A stretch of DNA of 64,000 nt from Pseudomonadota bacterium (GTDB taxonomy: Bacteria > Pseudomonadota > Gammaproteobacteria > Steroidobacterales > Steroidobacteraceae), in the NCBI GenBank assembly GCA_021822385.1, contig JAKARC010000009.1:1-64000 (forward strand), written 5' to 3'. A model generated the notes under the pieces. That model was not told the DNA's origin and ran no database searches. It saw only the letters and a program-made list of their open reading frames with translations. The translations under genes and the position numbers were made by a program. The first letter of the stretch is position 1; each line of letters begins with the position of its first letter. Below, piece by piece: positions 38,853-47,421 of this stretch.

Positions 38853-40210
38853 GCGGCAAGGACTGGCACGCCTACGGCGCCCGTCTCGAGCGGCTTGCGC
38901 ACGAGCAGGGGCTCAGGTTCCACCCGGTCGAGTTCGAGGCCGTGCCGGACTCGTTCATGATGGAAGTGGCGGTGTACGGCCTGCCCGTGCGCATGCCCCA
39001 TTGGTCGTTCGGCGTGCGCTACCTCTATCAGCTCATCCACCGCCACATGGGACACTCCCGCTTGTTCGAAGTGGTTTTCCCCGGCAACCCCGGGCACGCC
39101 TATCTCGCCGCGGGCAACGGACCGGCGGAAAACCTGCTCGTGACCGCGCACGTGTTGGGGCATGCCGATTTCTCGCGCAACAATCTGCTGTTTCAGCGCT
39201 GCCAGAGTCAGGTCAGCGACCGGATCGTCGAGCACGCGGCCGAGCATGCGCGGCAGATTCAGCAGGCGATCGATACGCACGGATTCGCACGCGTGGAGGC
39301 TGTGCTCGATGCGGCCCTCGCACTCGAGCAGCACGTGGACATCGATCAGCCGCTGCGGCGGGGCCGCTATCCGGGCCCTGCGCAGCCCGACCGGTCAGCG
39401 CCCGAAGACGCATTCCGGCGGCGCTTCGCGGCGCTCGAGCCGGCCCCGGCAGCGCAGTCGCCGCCGGCGCGGCGCTCGGCGCCGGTGCCGCCGCATCCGG
39501 AGCGTGATCTGTTGTGGTTCGTCGCGCAGTACGGCCCTGAGCTCGAGAGCTGGGAGCGCGATATCTTCCTCGCGGTGCGCGAGGAATCGTTCTATTTCTA
39601 TCCGGTGTTCGCCACGCAGATCATGAACGAGGGCTGGGCGTCGTACTGGCACGCCCGGCTGTTGCGCGAGGCCGATTTCATTCCGCAGCAGGCCTATCTC
39701 GATGCGATCAAATGTCACTCCGATGTGGTGCGGCCTGCCGCCGCCGACCAACAGGTCGCCTTGGCGCTGAATCCCTATCACCTCGGCTTGTCGATCTGGG
39801 AACAGATCGTGGCAGCCCAGGGGCTCGATGCGGCCTTCACCATCCGGGCCGAGGATGACGATTTTGCCTTCATCCGCAACTATCTCACACGTGAACTCGC
39901 CACCGATCTCGGCCTGTTCGCCTACAGCGCCCGGGATGGCCGGGTCCGCGTGCTCGAAGCGGACATCGACGCACTGCGCGAAGCGATTCTCGCCCCGCGC
40001 TACAATTTTGGCGCCCCCACCGTGTTGGTCGAGAACCTCGCCGGCGACGGCACGCTCGAGCTGGCGCACGATCATCGCGTCGACGGCCGCGGTCTCGATC
40101 TCGAACGTGGCCGCAAGGTGCTGGAGTATGTGCATCGCCTGTGGCGACGGCCCGTGCGTCTGCGCACCGTCGATCTCGAGGGTCGCGCGCTCGAGGTCCG
40201 CGCTCCGTAG
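38849..40210 (+). CDS. SpoVR-family protein
   Basis: This 453-residue cytoplasmic protein belongs to the SpoVR/YcgB family. Characteristic stretches are MPHWSFGVRYLYQLIHRHMG, ENLLVTAHVLGHADFSRNN, ESFYFYPVFATQIMNEGWAS and YHLGLSIWEQIV. The start is ATG 38849 with GGAG just upstream and a four-base ATGA overlap with the DUF444 stop. The biochemical activity of the family is not established. In Bacillus a homologue affects spore cortex, and in Gram-negative bacteria it travels with PrkA and DUF444. The region near residues 175-215 is a low-complexity Pro/Ala/Arg linker not obviously conserved. Confidence 0.93.
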   Translation: MSGKDWHAYGARLERLAHEQGLRFHPVEFEAVPDSFMMEVAVYGLPVRMPHWSFGVRYLYQLIHRHMGHSRLFEVVFPGNPGHAYLAAGNGPAENLLVTAHVLGHADFSRNNLLFQRCQSQVSDRIVEHAAEHARQIQQAIDTHGFARVEAVLDAALALEQHVDIDQPLRRGRYPGPAQPDRSAPEDAFRRRFAALEPAPAAQSPPARRSAPVPPHPERDLLWFVAQYGPELESWERDIFLAVREESFYFYPVFATQIMNEGWASYWHARLLREADFIPQQAYLDAIKCHSDVVRPAAADQQVALALNPYHLGLSIWEQIVAAQGLDAAFTIRAEDDDFAFIRNYLTRELATDLGLFAYSARDGRVRVLEADIDALREAILAPRYNFGAPTVLVENLAGDGTLELAHDHRVDGRGLDLERGRKVLEYVHRLWRRPVRLRTVDLEGRALEVRAP

Positions 40211-40286
40211 GAGTCCGGTGTTTTGCGCGCGCGGGGCATCGGGAGTACGCTTCGATGCTCCTCCACGCGGCGCTGAGGCGTACGGG

Positions 40287-42326
40287 ATGGACCACGGCAG
40301 TATCCGCAATTTCGCCCTGGTGGGCGCGGCCGGAGCAGGCAAGACGCTCCTCGCGGAAGCGCTGCTGGTGCAGGCCGGCGCCATTGGCAGCAAAGGCTCG
40401 ATCGAGCGCGGCACGACGGTCTCGGATTTCGATCCGCAGGAGCGCGCGCTCGGGCACTCGCTCGATCCGGCCGTGCTCACGTTCGAACACCAGGGTGTCC
40501 GTGTGCATCTGCTCGACACCCCGGGCTATGCGGATTTTCTCGCGCGCACGCTTGCGGTCCTGGCCGCGGTGGAGGCGGTCGGCGTGGTGGTGAGCGCGGT
40601 CAGCGGGCCCGATGCGGTGACGCACCGGCTGATGAGCTTCGCCCGCGAGCGCGGACTCGCCCGGCTGCTCATCGTCAACAAGATCGACAGTCGCGAGGCC
40701 GACTGCGCCGCGACGCTCGAACAGTTGCGCGCCCTGTTCGGCGCGCAGTGCCTGCCGATCAACCTGCCCGCCGGGGGTGGCACGGCGGTGCGGGATTGTT
40801 TTTTTGCGCCGGCACCGGGCGCGGCGGATTTTTCCACCGTCGCAGCGGCACATACCCGGATTGTCGATCAGGTCGTCGAACTGGATGAGCGGCTGATGGC
40901 GCTCTATCTGGAGCAGGGCGAGGCGTTGAGCAGCCGGCAACTGCACGCGCCCTTCGAACAGGCGTTGCGCGAAGGGCACCTGGTGCCGGTGTGCTTCACT
41001 TCTGCGCAAACCGGTGTCGGCGTGGCCGAGCTGCTTAAGATCGTCGCGCGGCTGATGCCGAATCCCGCGGAAGGCAATCCGCCGCCGTTCCTGCTCGGAG
41101 AGGGGGAGTCGCGCCACGCCACTGTGCGCCCCGACGCCGAGCGGCACGTCATTGCGCACGTATTTCGCATTACTGTCGATCCTTACGTCGGCAAGCAAGC
41201 GACGGTGCGCGTGCACCAGGGCACGATCCGCGTCGGCTGTCAGCTGTTTGCGGGCGAGGCGCGCAAGCCCTTCAAGGTCGCACATCTGTACCGCCTGTTC
41301 GGCAAGGACGCGCATGAGATTGCCGAGGCGATTCCCGGCGATATCTGCGCGCTCGCCAAGGTGGAGGAGTTGCATCGCGACCTCGTGCTGCACGACTCGC
41401 ACGAGGAGGACTACTATCATCTGCAACCGGTCGCGTTGCCGCCGTCGATGCAGGGTGTGGCCATCGAGCCGCAGCGGCGGGGCGAGGAGCAGCGCCTGGC
41501 CGATGCGCTGCACAAGCTCACCAGCGAAGATCCAGGCCTGCGGGTCGAGCAGCACGCCGCGTTGAACGAGACGGTGTTGTATGGGGCCGGCGAGCTGCAT
41601 CTGCGCGCCGTGCTCGAGCGCATGCGCCAGCGCTATGGCGTACAGGTGCACACCCATCCGCCGAGCATTCCCTACCGCGAGACGATCTCCCGCCCGGCCA
41701 CCGGGCATTGCCGTCACAAGAAGCAGACCGGCGGTGCCGGACAATTCGCGGAGGTGTTGCTTCGGATCGAGGTCCTGGCACGCGGCGCCGGGTTCGAGTT
41801 CGTGAACGAGGTCGCCGGCGGGGCGATCCCCGGACAGTTCATTCCGGCGGTGGAAAAGGGCGTGCGTCAGGTGCTCACCGAAGGGGCGCTCGCGGGGTTC
41901 CCGCTGCAGGACATCCGTGTGGTGGTGTACGACGGCAAGCACCACGCCGTCGACTCGAAGGAAGTGGCGTTCGTGGCCGCCGGCCGCAAGGCGTTTCTCG
42001 ATGCGCTCGGCAAGGCCGAGCTCATCGTGCTCGAGCCGGTCGTACGCCTGGAGATCGCCGCACCGGCGCGCGCGATCGGGGACATCACCGGCGATCTGGC
42101 CACCCGGCGCGCGCGGGTCCTCGGCAACCAGGCGCTGCCGGCCGGGCGCGCGCAGGTATCGGCGTTGGTGCCGCTCGCGGAGGTCATCGAGTATTCCTCC
42201 CGGCTGAAGGCTTTGACGGGCGGCGCGGGCAGCTACAGCCTGACGCTCAGCCACTACGATCCGGTGCCGCCACGGCGCCAGCAGGAGTTAGTGCAGGCCT
42301 GCCGGCCCCGTGCGCAAGCGGATTGA
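40287..42326 (+). CDS. Elongation factor G-like translational GTPase (EF-G2 type)
   Basis: This 679-residue paralogue of EF-G has all GTPase motifs: G1 GAAGAGKT (13-20), a G2 region around RGTTVSDFDPQE, G3 DTPG (77-80) and G4 NKID (131-134). Domains II-V follow, with HKKQTGGAGQFAEV and GAIPGQFIPAVEKGVRQ marking domain IV. The G1 loop differs from the GHIDAGKT of housekeeping EF-G, and no rpsL/rpsG/tuf neighbours are present, so it is not the main fusA. The start is ATG 40287, 76 bp after spoVR. It may act in a stress-specific translation role with the preceding cluster. Confidence 0.88.
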   Translation: MDHGSIRNFALVGAAGAGKTLLAEALLVQAGAIGSKGSIERGTTVSDFDPQERALGHSLDPAVLTFEHQGVRVHLLDTPGYADFLARTLAVLAAVEAVGVVVSAVSGPDAVTHRLMSFARERGLARLLIVNKIDSREADCAATLEQLRALFGAQCLPINLPAGGGTAVRDCFFAPAPGAADFSTVAAAHTRIVDQVVELDERLMALYLEQGEALSSRQLHAPFEQALREGHLVPVCFTSAQTGVGVAELLKIVARLMPNPAEGNPPPFLLGEGESRHATVRPDAERHVIAHVFRITVDPYVGKQATVRVHQGTIRVGCQLFAGEARKPFKVAHLYRLFGKDAHEIAEAIPGDICALAKVEELHRDLVLHDSHEEDYYHLQPVALPPSMQGVAIEPQRRGEEQRLADALHKLTSEDPGLRVEQHAALNETVLYGAGELHLRAVLERMRQRYGVQVHTHPPSIPYRETISRPATGHCRHKKQTGGAGQFAEVLLRIEVLARGAGFEFVNEVAGGAIPGQFIPAVEKGVRQVLTEGALAGFPLQDIRVVVYDGKHHAVDSKEVAFVAAGRKAFLDALGKAELIVLEPVVRLEIAAPARAIGDITGDLATRRARVLGNQALPAGRAQVSALVPLAEVIEYSSRLKALTGGAGSYSLTLSHYDPVPPRRQQELVQACRPRAQAD

Positions 42327-42347
42327 GTCGGCGGGTGCCGCGGCGCA

Positions 42348-43721
42348 TCAGCCGTGATGAAACAACCCGTCGGGCTGTTTGGGCCGAGTGGGCGGGGCGG
42401 TCTTAAGGTCGGCCAGCACCGCGCGTAGATCCGCAATCAGCATGTCGGCCATGTCGCGCGAGAATCCCTCGCGCACGACCACACGCAGCACCGCCACGTT
42501 TTCGGCCGCCGCCGGCATGGTGTAGGCCGGTACCTGCCAGCCGCGCGCACGCAGCCGCTCGGATACGTCGTACACCGAGTAGTGCGTGGAGTCCTTGAGG
42601 CGGAATGCGAACACCGGAATGCTCGTGCCGTCGCTCAGCAGCTCGAAAGGCCCGAGGCGGGCGACCTTGGCGGCGAGTTCGCGGGCAACGTCGCGCAGCG
42701 TCGCCATGATACGGGTATAGCCCGAGCGGCCGAGGCGCAGGAAGTTGTAGTACTGGCCGACGATCTGGTTGCCGGGACGGGAGAAGTTCAGCGTGAAGGT
42801 GGGCATGTCGCCGCCGAGATAATTGACATGAAACACGAGTTCCTCGGGCAGATGCTCCTTGCCGCGCCACACCGCCCAGCCGACGCCCGGATAGACCAGA
42901 CCGTACTTGTGGCCCGAGGCGTTGATGGAAACGACATTGGGCAGGCGAAAGTCCCACCGCAGCTGCGGATGGATGAAGGGCGCGACGAACCCGCCGCTCG
43001 CCGCGTCGATGTGCAGCGGCACGGCGAGGCCGTGCGCGGCATTGTGTGCGACCAGGGCATCGTGGATGGCCTCGATGGGCTCGAATTCCCCGGTGAAGGT
43101 CGTGCCGAGGATGGCGACGACGCCGATGGTGTTCTCATCGAGGCGCGCGGTGACCGCTTCGGGCGTTATGACATAACGGCCTTCCTGCATCGGGATATAG
43201 CGCGGCTCGACCTCCCAGTAGCGGCAGAATTTCTCCCACACCACCTGCACGTTGCTGCCGAGGACGAGATTCGGCGTCGTGGCCGGCTTGCCGGCGGCGG
43301 CGCGCCGCGCCTTCCAGCGCCATTTCAGCGCCATGCCGGCCAGCATGACCGCCTCGCTCGAGCCGATCGCCGAGACCCCGACCGGCTCCTCGTGCGCGCT
43401 CGCATTGAATAGGCGTGCGATCATGTTGACGCAGCGGGTCTCGATGGCCGCGGTCTGCGGATACTCGTCCTTGTCGATCATGTTCTTGTCGAACGTTTCG
43501 GCCATCAGGCGCTCGGCCTCCGGCTCCATCCAGGTCGTGACGAAGGTGGCCAGGTTCAAGCGGGCATTGCCATCGAGCATCAGCTCGTCGTGGATGAGCT
43601 GATAGGCTGCGCGCGGGTCCATCTCCGCCTCCGGGAGCCGGTATTTGGGCACTGGCGTCGACATGGAACGTGAACCGTAGGTGGGCACGAGTTCAGCATC
43701 GGGTACGAATTTCTTGATCAT
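42348..43721 (-). CDS. gadB: Glutamate decarboxylase
   Basis: This PLP enzyme converts glutamate and a proton to GABA and CO2, contributing to acid tolerance or to the GABA shunt. Its 457 residues are close to E. coli GadB. The PLP lysine is Lys272 in SINASGHKYGLVYPG, and the cofactor site includes HIDAASGGFVAPF and IGSSEAVMLAGMALKW. The start is ATG 43721 with AAGGAG 11 bases upstream; 36 further upstream codons are open but unlike the family. No GABA antiporter or gadX-like regulator lies nearby. It converges with the EF-G-like gene, 21 bp apart. Confidence 0.93.
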   Translation of the reverse strand: MIKKFVPDAELVPTYGSRSMSTPVPKYRLPEAEMDPRAAYQLIHDELMLDGNARLNLATFVTTWMEPEAERLMAETFDKNMIDKDEYPQTAAIETRCVNMIARLFNASAHEEPVGVSAIGSSEAVMLAGMALKWRWKARRAAAGKPATTPNLVLGSNVQVVWEKFCRYWEVEPRYIPMQEGRYVITPEAVTARLDENTIGVVAILGTTFTGEFEPIEAIHDALVAHNAAHGLAVPLHIDAASGGFVAPFIHPQLRWDFRLPNVVSINASGHKYGLVYPGVGWAVWRGKEHLPEELVFHVNYLGGDMPTFTLNFSRPGNQIVGQYYNFLRLGRSGYTRIMATLRDVARELAAKVARLGPFELLSDGTSIPVFAFRLKDSTHYSVYDVSERLRARGWQVPAYTMPAAAENVAVLRVVVREGFSRDMADMLIADLRAVLADLKTAPPTRPKQPDGLFHHG

Positions 43722-43903
43722 CTCGCGGTGAGCTCCTTGGGGTGTGGCGCTCCCCGGGGCGATACCCTCGCCGACGGGAAGCAGATGGCCCTCGCGGCCC
43801 GAGGACGGGGTGCCGCACGGACACGGCATGCGGCGAGCCTGTGTCGCCGCGGCATATGTTCCGACGCTCCGGCGCTGCCGAGGTTCCCGTGCAGCAGGCC
43901 GCG

Positions 43904-44374
43904 CTAGCGGAGATTGAACTGGCCGCGCACGTCGAACGGCAGCGCGTGCAGCAGAGCGTGCGCCACGTCGACTTCGCCGCGCAGCTGATAACGGACCGGA
44001 TGGCGGCGGCCGGCCGCGAAAACGCTGAGGAGCGCACCGGCCATATTCGCGGTGACGTAGGTGTTGAACTGCGCGCTGCCGTGCGCCGCCACGGTAAAGG
44101 GCGCTACGGTATGGCCGTGCGCGACGGTTTCCCCGTCGATCCGCAGGGTGTAATGAATCGCCTCGATCGGCAGGCGGATGTCGTTGGGATTGCGGACCTG
44201 CAGGCGCACTCGCAGGCGCTGTTGCCAGAAATCGGCACTACGCACGTGGATGGCGACCACGCGTACCTGCGGACTGCGCAGGCGCGGGAGCAGCCACGTG
44301 CAGCCGCCGAGAGTCGCGCACAGCAGCAGCGTCAGCATCTGGCGTGCGATGCGGACGGTACGTTCAGCTGGCAT
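43904..44374 (-). CDS. LEA type 2 (WHy domain) lipoprotein
   Basis: This 156-residue protein begins with a lipoprotein-type signal peptide (MLTLLLCATLGGC, lipobox LGGC with Cys25), so it should be anchored to a membrane facing the periplasm. The rest matches the water-stress/hypersensitive-response LEA2 beta-sandwich: VRLQVRNPNDIRLPIEAIHY, then DGETVAHGHTV and YQLRGEVDV. LEA2 proteins are linked to desiccation or osmotic protection. Its start overlaps the end of the GH57 gene by 11 bases, placing it last in the glycogen operon. Confidence 0.82.
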   Translation of the reverse strand: MPAERTVRIARQMLTLLLCATLGGCTWLLPRLRSPQVRVVAIHVRSADFWQQRLRVRLQVRNPNDIRLPIEAIHYTLRIDGETVAHGHTVAPFTVAAHGSAQFNTYVTANMAGALLSVFAAGRRHPVRYQLRGEVDVAHALLHALPFDVRGQFNLR

Positions 44375-46067
44375 AGGAACGTCGCATCACGCCGCCGTGC
44401 TCGGGGCTGCCGCCCCCGCTGGCGATAGGGTGGGCGAGACTGGCGGGCGGCTCGCGCCCGAGCAGAGCGTACAGCCGGTCGAGCTGACGGCGGAACAGGC
44501 TGTCGAACTGGCTGACGGCATCCGCCGGATTGTAATCGCCGAACCACCAAAACCAGTCCGAGCCTTCACACAACGCCAGCTGTCGCTCGATCGCCTGGCG
44601 GGCGGCCGCATCCAGCGTGTTGCCGGCAAGCGCGGCATCGACCGCAAGTTTGGCCTCCCCGAGCAGATCCCAGGCGCGGTTCTTGGAGGGATCGCCCATC
44701 CAGGTCGTCAGCGTGCCGTGGACCCAGCTGCCCGCGACGAGCTGCGGCAGCGTGATCGGGGTCAACCCGCGCGTCACGCACGCTCCGAGCGTGGTGAGCT
44801 CGAGCTGTGGATGGGCCGCGAGCAGGCTGTACAGCGCGCGCAGGAAGTAATAGCCGTTGAACGGATAGTGCTCCCAGGCGTTCTCGCCATCGAGCGCGAT
44901 CAGCACCACGTGGCCGGGGGCGCCGGCATACTGTCGGGCGAGCTGCGCGAGCGCATCGACCAGATTGTGGGCCGCATCCTCCCCGTGCCAGGTGGCATAG
45001 GTGAAGCCGATCAGATCCGAGAGCGTGTCCTCGCGGAAAAACTGTATCAGGGGGCTGCCCGCCAGGCGGTACGGTCGATTGAAGACTTGGGCGTCGAGAG
45101 CCGGCGGCTGCGGGGCCTGCGCGGCGGCGCGCTGCAGCGATCCGTGCAGCACATTGGCGCTGCTCGCCATCCATTTGAAGCCGGCGCGCTCGAGCAGCTC
45201 CGCGGTCGCTCGGCTGACCGCGCCTTCGGCCGGCCAGCACCCGAGCGGACGGCTGCCGAAGGTCTCGGTGAACACGCGCAGCCCCTCGCGCACGTGCCAT
45301 TCGGCACGTGCCCGGCCACCGGGATAGGCCGGCAGCTGCGGCAGCGGCAGCGCGGGCATGGCCTCGCGTGCGGACTGAAAGTCGAACAGCAGCGGCAGGA
45401 TCGGATGCCCGTACGGGGTGACCGACAGCTCGCACTGACCGCGCTCGCTCAACAGGCGGTAGCGCGGCACGATGTTGGCGAGCAGAGCGCCGACCAGGGT
45501 CAGCAGCTCGCGCCGTTGTGCCGGGGTGAAATCGCGGCCCTGTTCGGTGAGACGGCTGATGAGCGGGTCGCTCCGCCGGACCGTCTCGCCCACCCAGGCG
45601 AGGTGGTACCACACCGCCAGATCGTGAATGAACTGATCGGAGGCGTAGCGGATGCGCTCGTGCGTGCCCAGGGTGTCGGCAATCGAGGCGAGCTCGAGGT
45701 AGGGGCCGAACCGCTCGATCATCTGCTTGCGCTGCGCGCGCAGGCAGGACTGCAGGCAGGTGAGCCGCTGCGTCGGATCGGTGGGCACGGGATCCGGGCC
45801 GAGCAGCGCGAGCACCGGGTCGGGCAAGGCGCGGCCCTCGCGCAGGTGGTCCTGCACGGCGCGCGCGAGCGCCGCGATCTGCTCGAGCAGCACGGGGGTG
45901 AAGTTGAAGACGGCGCGTGCCTCGGGCACCGCCTCCAGATGCGCCGCCATGTCGGTGTAGTCCTTGATCGCATGCAGGTACGTCCAGGGCAGCACGTAGC
46001 GCCCGCTCAGCGCATCCCGGTACTGCGGCTGATGCATGTGCCAGAGCAGGACGACCGGCAGGCGCAT
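44364..46067 (-). CDS. Glycoside hydrolase family 57 (alpha-glucan-active)
   Basis: This 567-residue cytoplasmic enzyme of GH57 has the five-region pattern. Region 1 is LLWHMHQPQYRD at the N-terminus. A probable nucleophile region is GCWPAEGAVSRATAELLERAG, given in parts, with the Glu after WPA. Region 4 is LIALDGENAWEHYPFNG. Family members include alpha-amylases, 4-alpha-glucanotransferases and glycogen branching enzymes. No glgB or glgX lies in the window, so it could supply branching, debranching or amylase activity for the neighbouring glycogen genes. It starts 10 bp after glgC. Confidence 0.88.
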   Translation of the reverse strand: MRLPVVLLWHMHQPQYRDALSGRYVLPWTYLHAIKDYTDMAAHLEAVPEARAVFNFTPVLLEQIAALARAVQDHLREGRALPDPVLALLGPDPVPTDPTQRLTCLQSCLRAQRKQMIERFGPYLELASIADTLGTHERIRYASDQFIHDLAVWYHLAWVGETVRRSDPLISRLTEQGRDFTPAQRRELLTLVGALLANIVPRYRLLSERGQCELSVTPYGHPILPLLFDFQSAREAMPALPLPQLPAYPGGRARAEWHVREGLRVFTETFGSRPLGCWPAEGAVSRATAELLERAGFKWMASSANVLHGSLQRAAAQAPQPPALDAQVFNRPYRLAGSPLIQFFREDTLSDLIGFTYATWHGEDAAHNLVDALAQLARQYAGAPGHVVLIALDGENAWEHYPFNGYYFLRALYSLLAAHPQLELTTLGACVTRGLTPITLPQLVAGSWVHGTLTTWMGDPSKNRAWDLLGEAKLAVDAALAGNTLDAAARQAIERQLALCEGSDWFWWFGDYNPADAVSQFDSLFRRQLDRLYALLGREPPASLAHPIASGGGSPEHGGVMRRSYAS

Positions 46068-46077
46068 GGGGCGCGCC

Positions 46078-47352
46078 TCAGCCCTTGAGTTTGCGCAGCA
46101 TCTGAGCCGTCACCAGTACGACCCCCTGTTCGGTGACCAGGAAGCGTTGCGCATCCGCTTCGCGATCGACGCCGATGCTCATGCCGTCTGGAACGTCGCT
46201 GCCTTCGTCGATGATGGCGCCCCGCACGATGCAGCCGCTGCCGATGCGCACGCGCGGCAGGATCACGGCCCGCTCGATGGCGCTGCGCTCCTCGACGCGC
46301 ACATTGGAGAACAGCAGCGACTCGCGCAACGAGGCGCCGGAGATGACGCACCCGGCCGAGACCATGGAGTTGATGGCCAGGCCGCGCCGGCCGTCCTCAT
46401 CGAGCACGAACTTTGCCGGCGGCTGGTGTTCCTGATAGGTCCAGATCGGCCAGTCCTCATCGTAGATGTTGAGTTCAGGCTCGACGTGCACGAGCTCGCG
46501 GTTGGCCTCGTAATAGGCATCCAGGGTGCCGACGTCGCGCCAGTAGCTCTGCGCACGCGTCTTGACGTCCCGGAACGGGTAGGCGAACACCTGCAGCGTG
46601 CCCGCGATGGCCTTCGGCAGGATGTCCTTGCCGAAGTCGTGCGCGGAGGCCTCGTTCGCCGCATCCTCGCGCAGCAGCATCTCGAGCAGCCGTGTGTTGA
46701 ACACGTAGATGCCCATCGAGGCGAGAATGGAATCGGGCTTGCCGGGCAGGGTGTCGGGCACTTCCGGCTTTTCCGTGAATCGGGTCACCCGGTTCCATTC
46801 GGTGGCGGTGAGCACGCCGAAGTGGCGTGATTCGGTGGCGGGCACCTCGACCACGCCCATGGTGATGTCCGCCCCTTTCTCCACGTGGTAGGCGATCATC
46901 GGGCCGTAGTCCATCTTGTAGATGTGATCGCCGGCGAGCACCAGCACGTGCTTCGGTCGGTGCGAGAGGATGAGCTCGATGTTCTGGTATACCGCGTCCG
47001 CCGTGCCCCGGTACCAGTCCGCTCCGAGCTGCTGCTGCGCCGGCACCACTTCGATGAACTCGCCGAACTCTCCGCGCAGATACCCCCAGCCGTGCTGAAT
47101 GTGCCCGATCAGCGATTGCGCCTTGTACTGGGTGAGGATCTCGATCTGGCGGATGCCGGAATTGACGCAGTTCGAGAGGACGAAGTCGATGATGCGGAAC
47201 TTGCCGCCAAAGGGCGTCGCGGGCTTGCAGCGATTGGCCGTGAGATCACGCAGACGCTCGCCGCGGCCTCCGGCCATGATGACCGCCAGAGCCCCGCCGG
47301 TGAGCCGGCTGACGTAGCGGCCGGAAGAGGCCAGTGCAGGTTGTCGTATCAT
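46078..47352 (-). CDS. glgC: Glucose-1-phosphate adenylyltransferase
   Basis: This is the ADP-glucose pyrophosphorylase that makes ADP-glucose from ATP and glucose-1-phosphate, the committed step of bacterial glycogen synthesis. Its 424 residues are typical. The N-terminal nucleotidyltransferase shows AVIMAGGRGERLRDLTANR and KPATPFGGKFRIIDFVLSN. LAGDHIYKMDYG holds the metal-binding Asp and FTEKPEVP the glucose-1-phosphate Lys. A left-handed beta-helix with hexapeptide-like turns forms the C-terminus. It lies between glgP (69 bp upstream) and the GH57 gene. Confidence 0.96.
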   Translation of the reverse strand: MIRQPALASSGRYVSRLTGGALAVIMAGGRGERLRDLTANRCKPATPFGGKFRIIDFVLSNCVNSGIRQIEILTQYKAQSLIGHIQHGWGYLRGEFGEFIEVVPAQQQLGADWYRGTADAVYQNIELILSHRPKHVLVLAGDHIYKMDYGPMIAYHVEKGADITMGVVEVPATESRHFGVLTATEWNRVTRFTEKPEVPDTLPGKPDSILASMGIYVFNTRLLEMLLREDAANEASAHDFGKDILPKAIAGTLQVFAYPFRDVKTRAQSYWRDVGTLDAYYEANRELVHVEPELNIYDEDWPIWTYQEHQPPAKFVLDEDGRRGLAINSMVSAGCVISGASLRESLLFSNVRVEERSAIERAVILPRVRIGSGCIVRGAIIDEGSDVPDGMSIGVDREADAQRFLVTEQGVVLVTAQMLRKLKG

Positions 47353-47421
47353 CGCCCCAGGCTCCCGCGGATACTGTCGAGGCCTATCCTAGCAGCCGGC
47401 CGATGGGGCGGCAGCCTCAAA

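Noticed and set aside
39885-42254. A 789-codon minus-strand frame opposite the EF-G-like gene
   Set aside because: The plus strand has all GTPase motifs; the opposing frame has none.
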